The notes beneath the pieces were generated by a model that worked only from the letters and a program-made list of their open reading frames with translations, was not told where the DNA came from and searched no databases. Shown here one piece after another: positions 26,482-34,858 of a stretch of DNA of 64,000 nt (its first letter is position 1; every line of letters starts with the position of its first letter). Position numbers and translations under genes: made by a program. Source of the DNA: Nostoc sp. JL33 (GTDB lineage: Bacteria > Cyanobacteriota > Cyanobacteriia > Cyanobacteriales > Nostocaceae). The stretch is taken from assembly GCF_017114985.1 (NCBI RefSeq), contig NZ_JABXKP010000052.1, positions 1 to 64,000 on the forward strand, written 5' to 3'.

Positions 26482-27825
26482 TTATGCCAAACTAACTTTT
26501 AGCGTATAAGGAACAGAGTTACTGTCACTAGAGCCAGAGAATGTTCCGCCATTTTGAGGGAAGAAAGCATATTTGCTGACTGAAATTGAGTACGTTCCAG
26601 CACCTAGTGAAGCGGTGATTAATGACCCAAAATCCGGGCCACTATCGTCGTCACTTTGCAGTAAAGTCCCAGCATTGTTAAACAGGCCAATAACTGTATC
26701 ATCGGTTGTCACCGTACTGATGGTGACAACTTTTGGATTTGCTAGAGAAAATGTAAAAAAGTCGAAATCGGGATTGTCCCCCGGTTGAACTGTTACTAAC
26801 TCACCTGAGAGATTAACGTCTGAGCCTGATGATAAAGAACCCAACCCTTCAGCGCTAGTTAGTGTATTGTTTGTAGCTTGTCCAGCATTTTCCCGCTCAT
26901 AGAAAAGGAAGTCGTTACTATCAAGTCTAAGGTTCACTCTCCCTTGGACAATGCCTATAATCTCATCTGGCTCTGTTCCAGGTTTGTCTAAGAATATTTG
27001 TGTGTTGGCTCCAACAGATTGCAGGCGGTAGTCTTTTGGAGAGCCTTTGAGTTCTATTTGATCTTCATTAGGGTTGAAGTCAGTAATAGTAGCCAAGTCC
27101 CCAAAACCCGCATTCGTAGTGTTTTTATCGTCGTAGTAGACATTTCTAGCGTCCCCAAGGACAAATCTATCTAGCCCAACCCCCCCAGTTAAGATATCAG
27201 TCTCCCCTAATCCAGGTGGGAGTGGACTACCAGGATAAACACCGATAAGGATATCGTCTCCAGACCCCCCATTCAGTATGTCATTGCCAGGCCCACCCTG
27301 TAAACTATCATTGCCGTCACCACCATTGAGGGTATCATTGCCGAAATTACCATCTAAGGTGTCATTGCCTCCGCCGCTATTCAGAGTGTTGTTAGCCCTA
27401 TTACCAAAGACGAAGTTATTAAGACTGTTACCTGTGCCGTTGATGCCGCTAGTTCCGGTCAACGTCAGGTTCTCTAGATTGACACCCAGTGTGTAGGTGA
27501 CAGAAGACCGGATGGTATCTGTACCGGAATTAGCAGCCTCTGTAATGGTATCAGCAGCACTGTCAATGATGTAAGTGTCATCGCCCACTCCCCCATTTAA
27601 GCTGTCAGTACCCAAGCCGCCATCAAGTGTGTCATTGCCAAGACCACCGATTAAACTGTCGTTTCCCGTCCCGCCAAATAGATTATCATTACCAGCCGCA
27701 CCATTCAGTGTGTCGTTACCAGACAAACTATTAGCATTACCACCATTAGCCCAACCATATATCGTGTCATCTCCCGAAGTCCCATTTCTGGTATCAGGAG
27801 CTGTACTGCCGTAAATAACTGCCAT
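26482..27825 (-). CDS. RTX calcium-binding protein with C-terminal PPC-like domain
   Basis: A 447-residue acidic protein. Residues 17-95 and 145-200 are two blocks of the nonapeptide GGxGxDxLx repeat (GGLGNDTLDGG, GGNGNDSLQGG-type), which bind calcium as parallel beta-rolls. They are separated by a TDTIRSSVTYTLG/ENLTLTG segment common in cyanobacterial RTX proteins. Residues 335-447 resemble a bacterial pre-peptidase C-terminal (PPC) domain (DFDFFTFSLA, DTVIGLFNNAGTLLQSDDDS, GTYSISVSKY). There is no N-terminal signal, consistent with type I secretion. RBS AGGAAAG precedes the ATG. No protease or other catalytic domain is present. Confidence 0.88.
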   Translation of the reverse strand: MAVIYGSTAPDTRNGTSGDDTIYGWANGGNANSLSGNDTLNGAAGNDNLFGGTGNDSLIGGLGNDTLDGGLGTDSLNGGVGDDTYIIDSAADTITEAANSGTDTIRSSVTYTLGVNLENLTLTGTSGINGTGNSLNNFVFGNRANNTLNSGGGNDTLDGNFGNDTLNGGDGNDSLQGGPGNDILNGGSGDDILIGVYPGSPLPPGLGETDILTGGVGLDRFVLGDARNVYYDDKNTTNAGFGDLATITDFNPNEDQIELKGSPKDYRLQSVGANTQIFLDKPGTEPDEIIGIVQGRVNLRLDSNDFLFYERENAGQATNNTLTSAEGLGSLSSGSDVNLSGELVTVQPGDNPDFDFFTFSLANPKVVTISTVTTDDTVIGLFNNAGTLLQSDDDSGPDFGSLITASLGAGTYSISVSKYAFFPQNGGTFSGSSDSNSVPYTLKVSLA

Positions 27826-28402
27826 ATTATCTTTCCTGAATTTCTAGCTAGTGCCTAAGTTCGGACTCAGTCAAACAACTGCTAGATAAGTTCAATTTGG
27901 ATTACTTAAAACTGTAAGTTTAAATACAGATGCTTTTCTTAACCTTATTAATATTAATACTACTTAGACAATATTAATTATTGATTTGGTTAGTTGATTA
28001 TACAAATGGTAAGTAATTGGGTCAAAATTCATTTATTTTAATTATTTTCCCGATGTTTTTTGATTTTCAACTCACCTGTAATTATTTAATTATCATGAAG
28101 TACAAGGTTACATCAACTTCTTTACCAAATCTTAAAAATCTAAAATTTGTGATTTTTAATACTGTTAGAAAGGTTTATAAACTTTAATTAAGTCTTTTTT
28201 CAAACATACTGTTTTCTTTAGTAGATTTTTCAACTTCATACCGGATTTTCATTAAGTTAAGTTTCAATATCATTTTTTGTTTGTAAAAAAAATACATTTC
28301 TATTATAGAAAGACATTTTAAAACACATAAGTTAAATTAATGGATTATCCAGAGCGTTTTTGAGCTTAATCACACTTAAGCTTTACATAAATTTTATATA
28401 GC
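27826..28402. other. very AT-rich upstream region of the RTX gene
   Basis: No gene seen on either strand over about 577 bases. The unusually AT-rich sequence with several A- and T-tracts probably carries the RTX gene promoter and may be a curved or H-NS-like target, which is an inference only. Confidence 0.4.
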
Positions 28403-28592
28403 TAGGACTTACGCATTGACAAAAAAACGAAAATATGTATAGTCGAAAAACCCATATCTTTCATAGGGGCAATTCATGAATTGCCCCTACGCACGGGTAT
28501 ATTTAGCATCAAATAATGATTAATAAAAGCCTAAAACGACCTATTTTGGTAAATTCAGACCATGATTAGTTTGTACAGTGCGTAACAGCTTA
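28403..28592. mobile_element. MITE, modular family, copy B (right end decayed)
   Basis: TAGGACTTACGCATTGACAA starts at 28403. The right end reads TTGTACAGTGCGTAA and then departs from the expected GTCCTA. The same CATATCTTTC scaffold as copy A encloses a different core, a 26-bp perfect palindrome at 28464-28489 (TAGGGGCAATTCA and its inverse). Confidence 0.7.
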
Positions 28593-28635
28593 ATAGCTTA
28601 TTCTGCCAAGACATGCCCCAAAGCATGGTGGTAAA

Positions 28636-29442
28636 CTAATTGTGCCTTGAAGCGTCAGGCATAATTGCCTCCTGAAGATTTGCGCCGTTGAGGTGAGCTA
28701 ACCTAAGGTCTGCTCCTCTAAGGTTAGCTCCTCTGAGATTCGCCCCTGCCAAATTCGCGCCTCTAAGGTTAGTCCAACTCAAATCAGCTTGACTCAAATT
28801 AGCTTCACTTAGGTTAGCCCGCAGCAGATAAGCACCAGTGAGGTGAGCTTTGTTCAGATTAGCTTTGTAAAGGTCAGTTTCATAAAGATAAGCCCCTAAC
28901 ATTTCCGCCTCGTATAAAGTTGCTTCGCTGAGGTCAGCCGCAATCAAGTTAGCTTCGGTGAGGTTGGCAAAAGAGAGATTAGTCCGTATTAGCTTCGCTG
29001 CACCTAAATCGGCATCTCTCAAGTTGGCACCTCTTAGGTCTGTTCCAATTAGATTAGCATGAGCGATCGCAGCGCCTCTAAGATTCGCCTCACTCAAGTC
29101 AGCTCCAATCAAATTGGCATGACTCAAATCTGCCTGCGTAAGTATAGCACCACTCAAGTTAGCAACACTCAAGTTAGTATCACTCAGGTTAGCTTCAACG
29201 AGGAAGGCTTTGTGGAGGTTGGCACTACTGAGGTCAGCACCACTGAGGTTTGCTCGCACGAGTAAAGCATTACCCAAATCCACCTTGCTCAAGTTTACCC
29301 CCTGGAGGTTTGCGCCTCTGAGGTTATCGCTTTGCAGATTTGCGGCACTGAGGTCTGGTTCAATCTGAGGATTTTTCTTTCTCCACTCAATCCATGTAAC
29401 TGCACCTGCTTTGAGTAAAGCTAGATGCTCTCGATTTGCCAT
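28636..29442 (-). CDS. pentapeptide-repeat protein
   Basis: About 268 residues. After a 40-residue N-terminal segment (HLALLKAGAVTWIEWRKKNP), the rest is a continuous run of some 40 A(D/N)Lxx pentapeptides, forming a right-handed quadrilateral beta-helix. No enzymatic domain or membrane segment is seen. The frame is open to a GTG at 29469, inside the upstream gene. ATG 29442 is preferred because AAAGGAGAG lies 4-12 bases before it, immediately after the stop of ccmP. The 10-base gap implies an operon with the carboxysome shell gene. Many such proteins exist in Nostoc, mostly of unknown role; protein-protein or scaffold function is inference. Confidence 0.9.
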   Translation of the reverse strand: MANREHLALLKAGAVTWIEWRKKNPQIEPDLSAANLQSDNLRGANLQGVNLSKVDLGNALLVRANLSGADLSSANLHKAFLVEANLSDTNLSVANLSGAILTQADLSHANLIGADLSEANLRGAAIAHANLIGTDLRGANLRDADLGAAKLIRTNLSFANLTEANLIAADLSEATLYEAEMLGAYLYETDLYKANLNKAHLTGAYLLRANLSEANLSQADLSWTNLRGANLAGANLRGANLRGADLRLAHLNGANLQEAIMPDASRHN

Positions 29443-29452
29443 TTTCTCTCCT

Positions 29453-30094
29453 TTACTCCTGACGCCCACCCAGAGGATTTACCCGACCAGCTACACTTTC
29501 AATCGCCGTTAACGCTCCCTGAGCGCCTGCTAGAATATCTTGTTCTTTTCCACCTAAGTAAAGCCGTCCAAAGCTACCTACAGCTTGAACTTCAAGAATG
29601 TTAATCGCCGCCGCTTTCTCAGCTTCATTCGCCGCGAGTGCGGCGTAAGCAGCAGGCTCGACTTCTAATACATACAAAGTTTGTCCTGCTAGTAGTAGCT
29701 GTCCTCGGCGGGTGCGATTAATAAGTTGTGTTTGGTAAGCATCGATGTTGCGGATAATCTGGCTAGAAATAACACGCGGTTTCAGACATTCCTCTCTTCG
29801 GACTCCCAGTAACCCCAAAATAGCTTGACCAGCAGCTCGCGTTTCGCCTTGGGAGCTAGAATGAACTTCCAATAGTCCGTACAGTCGTTCAACTACCTGT
29901 ACTCCCGGACGGACAGAGGCAGCTTTCAGGGCTACATCCGTAATCTTATTAATTTCGATACCAGGAGAGATTTCAATCCACAGTGATGTATCCCCTGGTA
30001 ATGGTAAGAAGCCTTGAGCTACTGTTCCCATATATGCTGCATGTTGAGGTTGCAGGCTGTCGAGAAATACGAAACTGCGTAGCTCTATTCCCAA
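29453..30094 (-). CDS. ccmP: carboxysome shell protein CcmP (tandem BMC, BMC-T)
   Basis: A 213-residue protein, the same length as CcmP of Synechococcus elongatus. It has two bacterial-microcompartment domains: residues 1-105 ([37 protein letters not shown]) and 106-213 ([49 protein letters not shown]). BMC-T trimers stack into gated pores in the beta-carboxysome shell and are thought to pass larger metabolites. The start is TTG at 30094, supported by GGAGAG nine bases upstream. It is encoded away from a ccmKLMNO cluster, as usual for ccmP. The pentapeptide gene follows after 10 bases. Confidence 0.9.
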   Translation of the reverse strand: MGIELRSFVFLDSLQPQHAAYMGTVAQGFLPLPGDTSLWIEISPGIEINKITDVALKAASVRPGVQVVERLYGLLEVHSSSQGETRAAGQAILGLLGVRREECLKPRVISSQIIRNIDAYQTQLINRTRRGQLLLAGQTLYVLEVEPAAYAALAANEAEKAAAINILEVQAVGSFGRLYLGGKEQDILAGAQGALTAIESVAGRVNPLGGRQE

Positions 30095-30361
30095 GATTTT
30101 GCTCTCCAGTCATAAGGGTAAAAGTTATCTATTGCAAGATATGAGCGCCTAACTTGGGGTATTTTAGCCACAAGTGAAGGATGGAAAAACACAAACTAGA
30201 AAAATTTTGCTGTCGATAAATTTTACACCTGAGAAGTACTTTGGCAGTAAAAACCGCCTTGACAATTGTACAGGTTTTATTAGGCACAAATCGAGCAGTG
30301 CTTGGGTCGATTTACTGTTAAAGTTGATGTTATACTCAGTACCTTGGCGTCAGGTTGAGTT
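30095..30361. other. intergenic, upstream of ccmP
   Basis: No gene seen. A 73-codon frame at 30174-30395 runs into the repeat element and is not supported. The ccmP promoter presumably lies here. Confidence 0.35.
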
Positions 30362-30682
30362 AAGAGGTTGTTTGAAAAGTCTAATTTGTTACTAGCCCTG
30401 GCGACTAGAAGTCGCGGCTACACAGACAAAACCCACCTCCGTGGGTTAAAACCTTGATGAGTGTATTAGTCCACGGAGGTGGACTTTGCTTTGTGTAGTA
30501 GCGTTCGCGTCAGCGTGCCGGAGGCTCTATTCTATTCGCCCAATACTAGAAGTCGCGGCTACACGAGACAAAACCCACCTCCGTGGGTTAAAACCTTGAT
30601 GAGTGTATTAGTCCACGGAGGTGGACTTTGCTTTGTGTAGTAGTGAATTCTATTCGCCCAATACTTTTTAAACATCCTCTAA
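30362..30682. mobile_element. MITE-like element with internal tandem duplication
   Basis: Inverted ends AAGAGGTTGTTTGAAAAGT (30362-30380) and ACTTTTTAAACATCCTCTAA (30663-30682) resemble IS ends with a few mismatches. The interior contains two copies of a unit starting ACTAGAAGTCGCGGCTACAC at 30404 and 30545 (141-base spacing). Each holds the inverted pair CCACCTCCGTGG/CCACGGAGGTGG. Copy 1 carries an extra GC-rich insert (GCGTTCGCGTCAGCGTGCCG...) where copy 2 has TGAAT. There is no transposase, so it is non-autonomous. Confidence 0.65.
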
Positions 30683-30836
30683 GTGCGATCGCTCCACCAT
30701 ATTTTTCTACCACAATTTGACGAGCAATGTCTGACAACAAGCGGCTTTGCGTCTCAATCCGGTAAAGATATCAGTTAGCTAGCTAAAGTGTAAATGATGG
30801 GTACACTCAAATAGTCACATATCTTTGAAGATTTCT

Positions 30837-32636
30837 ATGGGCGCTTCTTACGGTTCTATTCACATTCGCTCAACCGACACTGAAGAAATTGTAGAGATTG
30901 TAAAAAGGCTTGTTGCACAAGGAAAACAAAAGGTTTTAATTTCTCCATGTATTAACGGTTGGATTAGTGTCTATCCTTCACAAGATTCTACAATTACTGC
31001 TGCGATCGCCCAGCAATTTCCTGGACATTTGCTCTATCTCATTCTTCATCATGATGATTTTTTCTATTACGCCTATTACAGAGGACATCAATTGGTTGAT
31101 GAATATAGTTCCGAGCCAGACTATTTTGGGACTATATCCAGAGAACATAAAGCACAATTGCGTGGAAAGCCGGAAGTATTTGCAGATTTACTAGCTGAAC
31201 TACCAAACAATCAAACAACCATTGAAGAGATTGCTGAAGTGTTGACAGTTCCCTCTGAAGAAGAACGTGAGGAACTCTATCAAAGAAGCCTAGAAATATT
31301 GGAAAGTTTACAGTCAGATGCAAACAGTTCTGACATGAGCGAGATGCCTCATGATGAAGTTTTTCAAGCAGCAAAACAATTTTCTGATTTTGCTCAACTT
31401 TTCAACATCAGTAATGCTTCAACTCGCTATGAATATCTTCAGAATGATGAGGATGAAGATATTGAACGATGGGAAGAATTTGTTCACATTCCAGATCCCT
31501 CAATTGAATTAGCACAGAAGCAGAGAGAAAAAGCCAGGATAGATCAAGCTCTAACTGAATTAAATATAGCAGGGATCTTATTAGTTACAGTGTCCAGTCC
31601 TACTGCTAATAGGCATTTTCCGCACGTACCAATTTCTGTCCCTGACCAGACAAGTGGGTTTTTTATAGGTTGGCGTGGACATGACAATCAACCTCTTGAA
31701 ATAAAACACTACATTGCACCTTGGAATGATGAACCAGCAAATCTTGATCTACCGCTAGAAGAAAATGCTTATGTGATGCAAGTTAGCCCATCTGGAAAAT
31801 TTTTGGCAGTAGGTCATGCTAGCGGATCTTGGCAAGCAACTTTATATGACTTGGAGCAAAAACAATTGCTGAAAACAATTCCTCATGTTCGAGCTACTAG
31901 CAGTGTTCAATTCACTCGAAACGAGGAAATTCTAGTCAGCCGATCAGAGAACGAAATTATCCTCACTTCTATTAAAAATTCACAGCAGATTGCAGTAATT
32001 AAAGTTGGGCATGGGTCTAAAATTGCAATTCATCCAGATGGTCGTTACTTACTGGCTGATGATCAGGGTAAATCAAAATTAGCTATTATCGATTTGAACA
32101 CTCAAAAAGTAGTCAAAATCTTATCAACCGCAGCATTAGACAGGACAGCATGGATGGCTAGTGTCCAACGAGGTGAAGGAGTAAATGCCTTTTCCTCTAA
32201 CGAAATGATTGTCAAAATGGACTTTAGCCCAGATGGACGGTGGTTACTCTGTGCAATGGATAAAGGAGTGCGAGTGTTTAAGTGGAATGAGGTTTTCTTG
32301 TCAGAGAGCAAATTACCACTCCCCATCGTGGCTTCTTCTAGTGAGGTTATCACTGTTGGCGATCGCGGTAGTCGAATGGCAACAACTTATGATATTGCTT
32401 TTGACTGGCAGCGCAATATCATACTTTCTTGTGGACTAGAGGGCAAGGTCAAGTCTCTTGACTTAGCGACTGGAGAATGTAAAGTTTTATTGGAGTTACC
32501 TGGAAGACCAGCCATTATCCAATTAGACCTATCTCGTGATTTGGCTACCTTGTGTACACATTCAATACGGGATATGTTTGAGCGTAAACAAGAGCCGTTT
32601 ATCGTCCAAATATGGAATTATTTAGGACTTGCCTAA
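30837..32636 (+). CDS. WD40-like beta-propeller protein with unknown N-terminal domain
   Basis: About 599 residues. Residues 1-130 form an alpha/beta domain of unknown type (EEIVEIVKRLVAQGKQKVLI, SPCINGWISVYPSQ, YLILHHDDFFYYAYYRG), and residues 130-240 are acidic and helical. From about 290 onward the chain repeats blades ending in phrases such as VSPSGKFLAVGHASGSWQ, HPDGRYLLADDQGKS and FSPDGRWLLCAMDKGVRVF, a degenerate WD40 or YVTN-type propeller. No membrane segment. The frame is open from TTG 30825, but ATG 30837 is the likelier start. Function unknown; propellers usually mediate protein contacts. Confidence 0.8.
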   Translation: MGASYGSIHIRSTDTEEIVEIVKRLVAQGKQKVLISPCINGWISVYPSQDSTITAAIAQQFPGHLLYLILHHDDFFYYAYYRGHQLVDEYSSEPDYFGTISREHKAQLRGKPEVFADLLAELPNNQTTIEEIAEVLTVPSEEEREELYQRSLEILESLQSDANSSDMSEMPHDEVFQAAKQFSDFAQLFNISNASTRYEYLQNDEDEDIERWEEFVHIPDPSIELAQKQREKARIDQALTELNIAGILLVTVSSPTANRHFPHVPISVPDQTSGFFIGWRGHDNQPLEIKHYIAPWNDEPANLDLPLEENAYVMQVSPSGKFLAVGHASGSWQATLYDLEQKQLLKTIPHVRATSSVQFTRNEEILVSRSENEIILTSIKNSQQIAVIKVGHGSKIAIHPDGRYLLADDQGKSKLAIIDLNTQKVVKILSTAALDRTAWMASVQRGEGVNAFSSNEMIVKMDFSPDGRWLLCAMDKGVRVFKWNEVFLSESKLPLPIVASSSEVITVGDRGSRMATTYDIAFDWQRNIILSCGLEGKVKSLDLATGECKVLLELPGRPAIIQLDLSRDLATLCTHSIRDMFERKQEPFIVQIWNYLGLA

Positions 32637-32686
32637 AGCTTTGCGAGTTGCCGCGATCGCACTTTCAATTAAAGTTTTGTAGGGTG

Positions 32687-33020
32687 GGCATATTGCTTTC
32701 TCATTTCAGTAGATTTAGCAAGCAAAAAGGCATATTGCTTTCTCAAAATGCTTAAATGCTTTCTCATTTCGGTAGATTTAGCAAGCAAAAAGGCATATTG
32801 CTTTCTCAAAATGCTTAAATGCTTTCTCATTTCGGTAGATTTAGCAAGCAAAAAGGCATATTGCTTTCTCAAAATGCTTAAATGCTTTCTCCTTTCGGTA
32901 TATTCAGCAAGCAAAAAGGCATATTGCTTTCTCATTTCGGTATATCGCGCATTCATTTCCGTAGATTCAGCAAGCAAAAAGGCAGATTGCTTTCTCAATT
33001 TGCCTTTTTGCTTTTTAAAA
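32687..33020. repeat. 63-bp minisatellite built of 21-bp subunits
   Basis: Units begin with GGCATATTGCTTTCTC at 32687, 32729, 32792, 32855, 32918 and 32981. Spacing is 63 bp except for the first, which is 42. Each unit splits into three 21-base subunits, so every length change keeps the frame. The minus strand is open from TTG 32998 to 32669 (109 codons) with heptad-sized blocks ILRKQYA, FLLAKST and EMRKHLS. The plus strand is also open over 32748-33023. No ribosome binding site supports either frame, so I annotate the array as a repeat and the coding status as open. Confidence 0.75.
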
Positions 33021-33127
33021 TGAGCAATTTACGCACTCATAATAGTTATTGCTGTCTTGCACAAGCCATTAGTCATTGTGCATGGAGTAAAAGTCTTACT
33101 GCTTTTTCCCTATTGCTTAACGCTCTT

Positions 33128-34102
33128 TCATAACAATCCCAACTCTTCTGGAAAGCCTAGCATGATGTTTAGGTTTTGGATTGCGGCTCCCGATGCGCCT
33201 TTGCCTAAGTTGTCGAGACGAGCAACTAGCAACGCTTCTTTGGTGGTGTCATTGGCGAATACAAAAACTTGAACAATATTAGTGCCGTTGATTGCGATCG
33301 CATCCAGAAACGTTCCGTCTCTCAGCAGAGTAGAATCTTGGAATGGAGCAACCTGGACAAATTTTTCACTTTGGTAGTAGTTAAGAATTACTTGATGAAT
33401 AACCTCACCTGATGGTGGATTATCCAAAGTCCCCAACGGCAAAGGAACTTGAACCAGCATCCCTTGCTCAAAATCTCCCACTGCCGGTACGAATAGCGGC
33501 GGCAATGCTAACTCTGAGTAATGATGCATTTCCTTGACGTGCTTATGTCCAAACTGCAAACCGTAGATGCCATAAGGATACAGCGACTCTGCTCCAGCTT
33601 CCTGTTCGTGGAAGGTATGGTATTGTTTGATCAGATTCTTTCCGCCACCAGAGTAACCTGACACTGCATTAACGGTGATGGGAAAATTACTCTTTAAAAT
33701 TCCCTTGGCAATCAACGGACGGATACAGGCTAAAAATCCTGTGGGATAACAGCCTGGATTGCTGACATACTGGGCGCTGGCGATTTTCTCTCGCTGTCCT
33801 GGATTTAGTTCAGGGAAGCCATATACCCAGTCTTTAGCTGTGCGGTGGGCACTACTAGCATCCAGGATCTTAACCGTATTACTACTGACTAAATTCACAG
33901 CTTCGCGGGCTGCGTCATCAGGCAGGCAGAGAATGATCACATCGACGGCATTGATTAGTTTGGCTCGCTCAGTTGCATCCTTACGTAAGGATGGATCAAT
34001 GCTAACTAACTCGATGTCATCACGTTGGCTGAGGCGTGAGTAAATCTGTAAGCCTGTGGTTCCCGATTCACCATCAATGAAAATCTTCGGTTTAGTAGTC
34101 AT
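33128..34102 (-). CDS. argC: N-acetyl-gamma-glutamyl-phosphate reductase, short (type 2) form
   Basis: A 324-residue enzyme that reduces N-acetylglutamyl phosphate to the semialdehyde with NADPH, the third step of arginine biosynthesis. FIDGESGTTGLQI near residue 10 is the nucleotide-binding loop, SNPGCYPTG contains the catalytic Cys118, and HKHVKEMHHY near residue 195 has the catalytic-base histidine region. The GESGTTG signature and the length place it in the type 2 subfamily rather than the type 1 form of about 350 residues common in cyanobacteria. No other arg genes adjoin it. Confidence 0.92.
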   Translation of the reverse strand: MTTKPKIFIDGESGTTGLQIYSRLSQRDDIELVSIDPSLRKDATERAKLINAVDVIILCLPDDAAREAVNLVSSNTVKILDASSAHRTAKDWVYGFPELNPGQREKIASAQYVSNPGCYPTGFLACIRPLIAKGILKSNFPITVNAVSGYSGGGKNLIKQYHTFHEQEAGAESLYPYGIYGLQFGHKHVKEMHHYSELALPPLFVPAVGDFEQGMLVQVPLPLGTLDNPPSGEVIHQVILNYYQSEKFVQVAPFQDSTLLRDGTFLDAIAINGTNIVQVFVFANDTTKEALLVARLDNLGKGASGAAIQNLNIMLGFPEELGLL

Positions 34103-34858
34103 GCGTTTCTTATATATGAGTAATATTTGGGCTGATTAATACTTACTTGATCTCTGATAAGGGACTGACAAAAAAAATACTCAACTACTTATTTATTGTG
34201 GGGTGGGCCGGAAAGCCCGCCTTTGGCTAAGGGCGGGCTTTCCGGCCCACCCCACAAGAGTTTTTTTCAAAAATCAAATCGGATTTCCATCGCAGAGGTA
34301 AAAATTTAATTAAATTTTTTTTGTGTTGCTCACGACATCTAAAAAATAATGAGTATGTTATTCTACTTACCGAGATCATAAATGATCAAATTTCAGCAAT
34401 TAACCTAAGTGTGAATACAGGCATTGCGGTGTAGGCAGCCAGAAGATTTCTGAATTCTTCCTGAGCAAGACTATACCAAAATTCCTGGTGAGTTCTCACT
34501 AAAAGCTAGTTTAAATAATGAATCTATAGTACCTGATATCACAAATTAGTTGTGAAAAGCAGCTACTACAAAATCCGTTATGTCAAGCTATTATAGCTGT
34601 TTTCAATTGTATGGAATACATATATGTTGAGGAGTGCAAACTCTTGCGCTCCATAGCGTATTGCATCCATAGGAAAATCGCTATATCCAGCCTGACGGGA
34701 GATTCATAAAAATAAATCGAAGAGCCATTATTAACGCTCACAGTGAAACGACCTTCTGCGGAGCAGTTTCCGAACGCGAGTGCGTCTTTTTCAGAAAAAG
34801 GGTAGGCTCTTCGACTTATCTACTGCTAAGTGGCCGAGCAAATTTTTGTAGGAGTTAA
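34103..34858. other. repeat-bearing intergenic region
   Basis: No gene is seen in about 756 bases. It contains AGGGACTGACAA (about 34160; copies near 7044 and 10558), the hairpin at 34198-34255, and near 34740-34800 a GC-rich palindromic repeat (CTGCGGAGCAGTTTCCGAACG). An inverted pair CGAAGAGCC...GGCTCTTCG at about 34717 and 34805 brackets that repeat. Confidence 0.45.
34198..34255. repeat. 24-bp perfect inverted repeat
   Basis: The arm 34198-34221 (starting GTGGGGTGGGCCGGAAAG) is exactly inverted at 34232-34255 around a 10-base loop. The right arm plus CACAAGAG recurs near 15258-15290 without its partner, so it is a dispersed hairpin element downstream of divergent transcription units. Confidence 0.7.
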
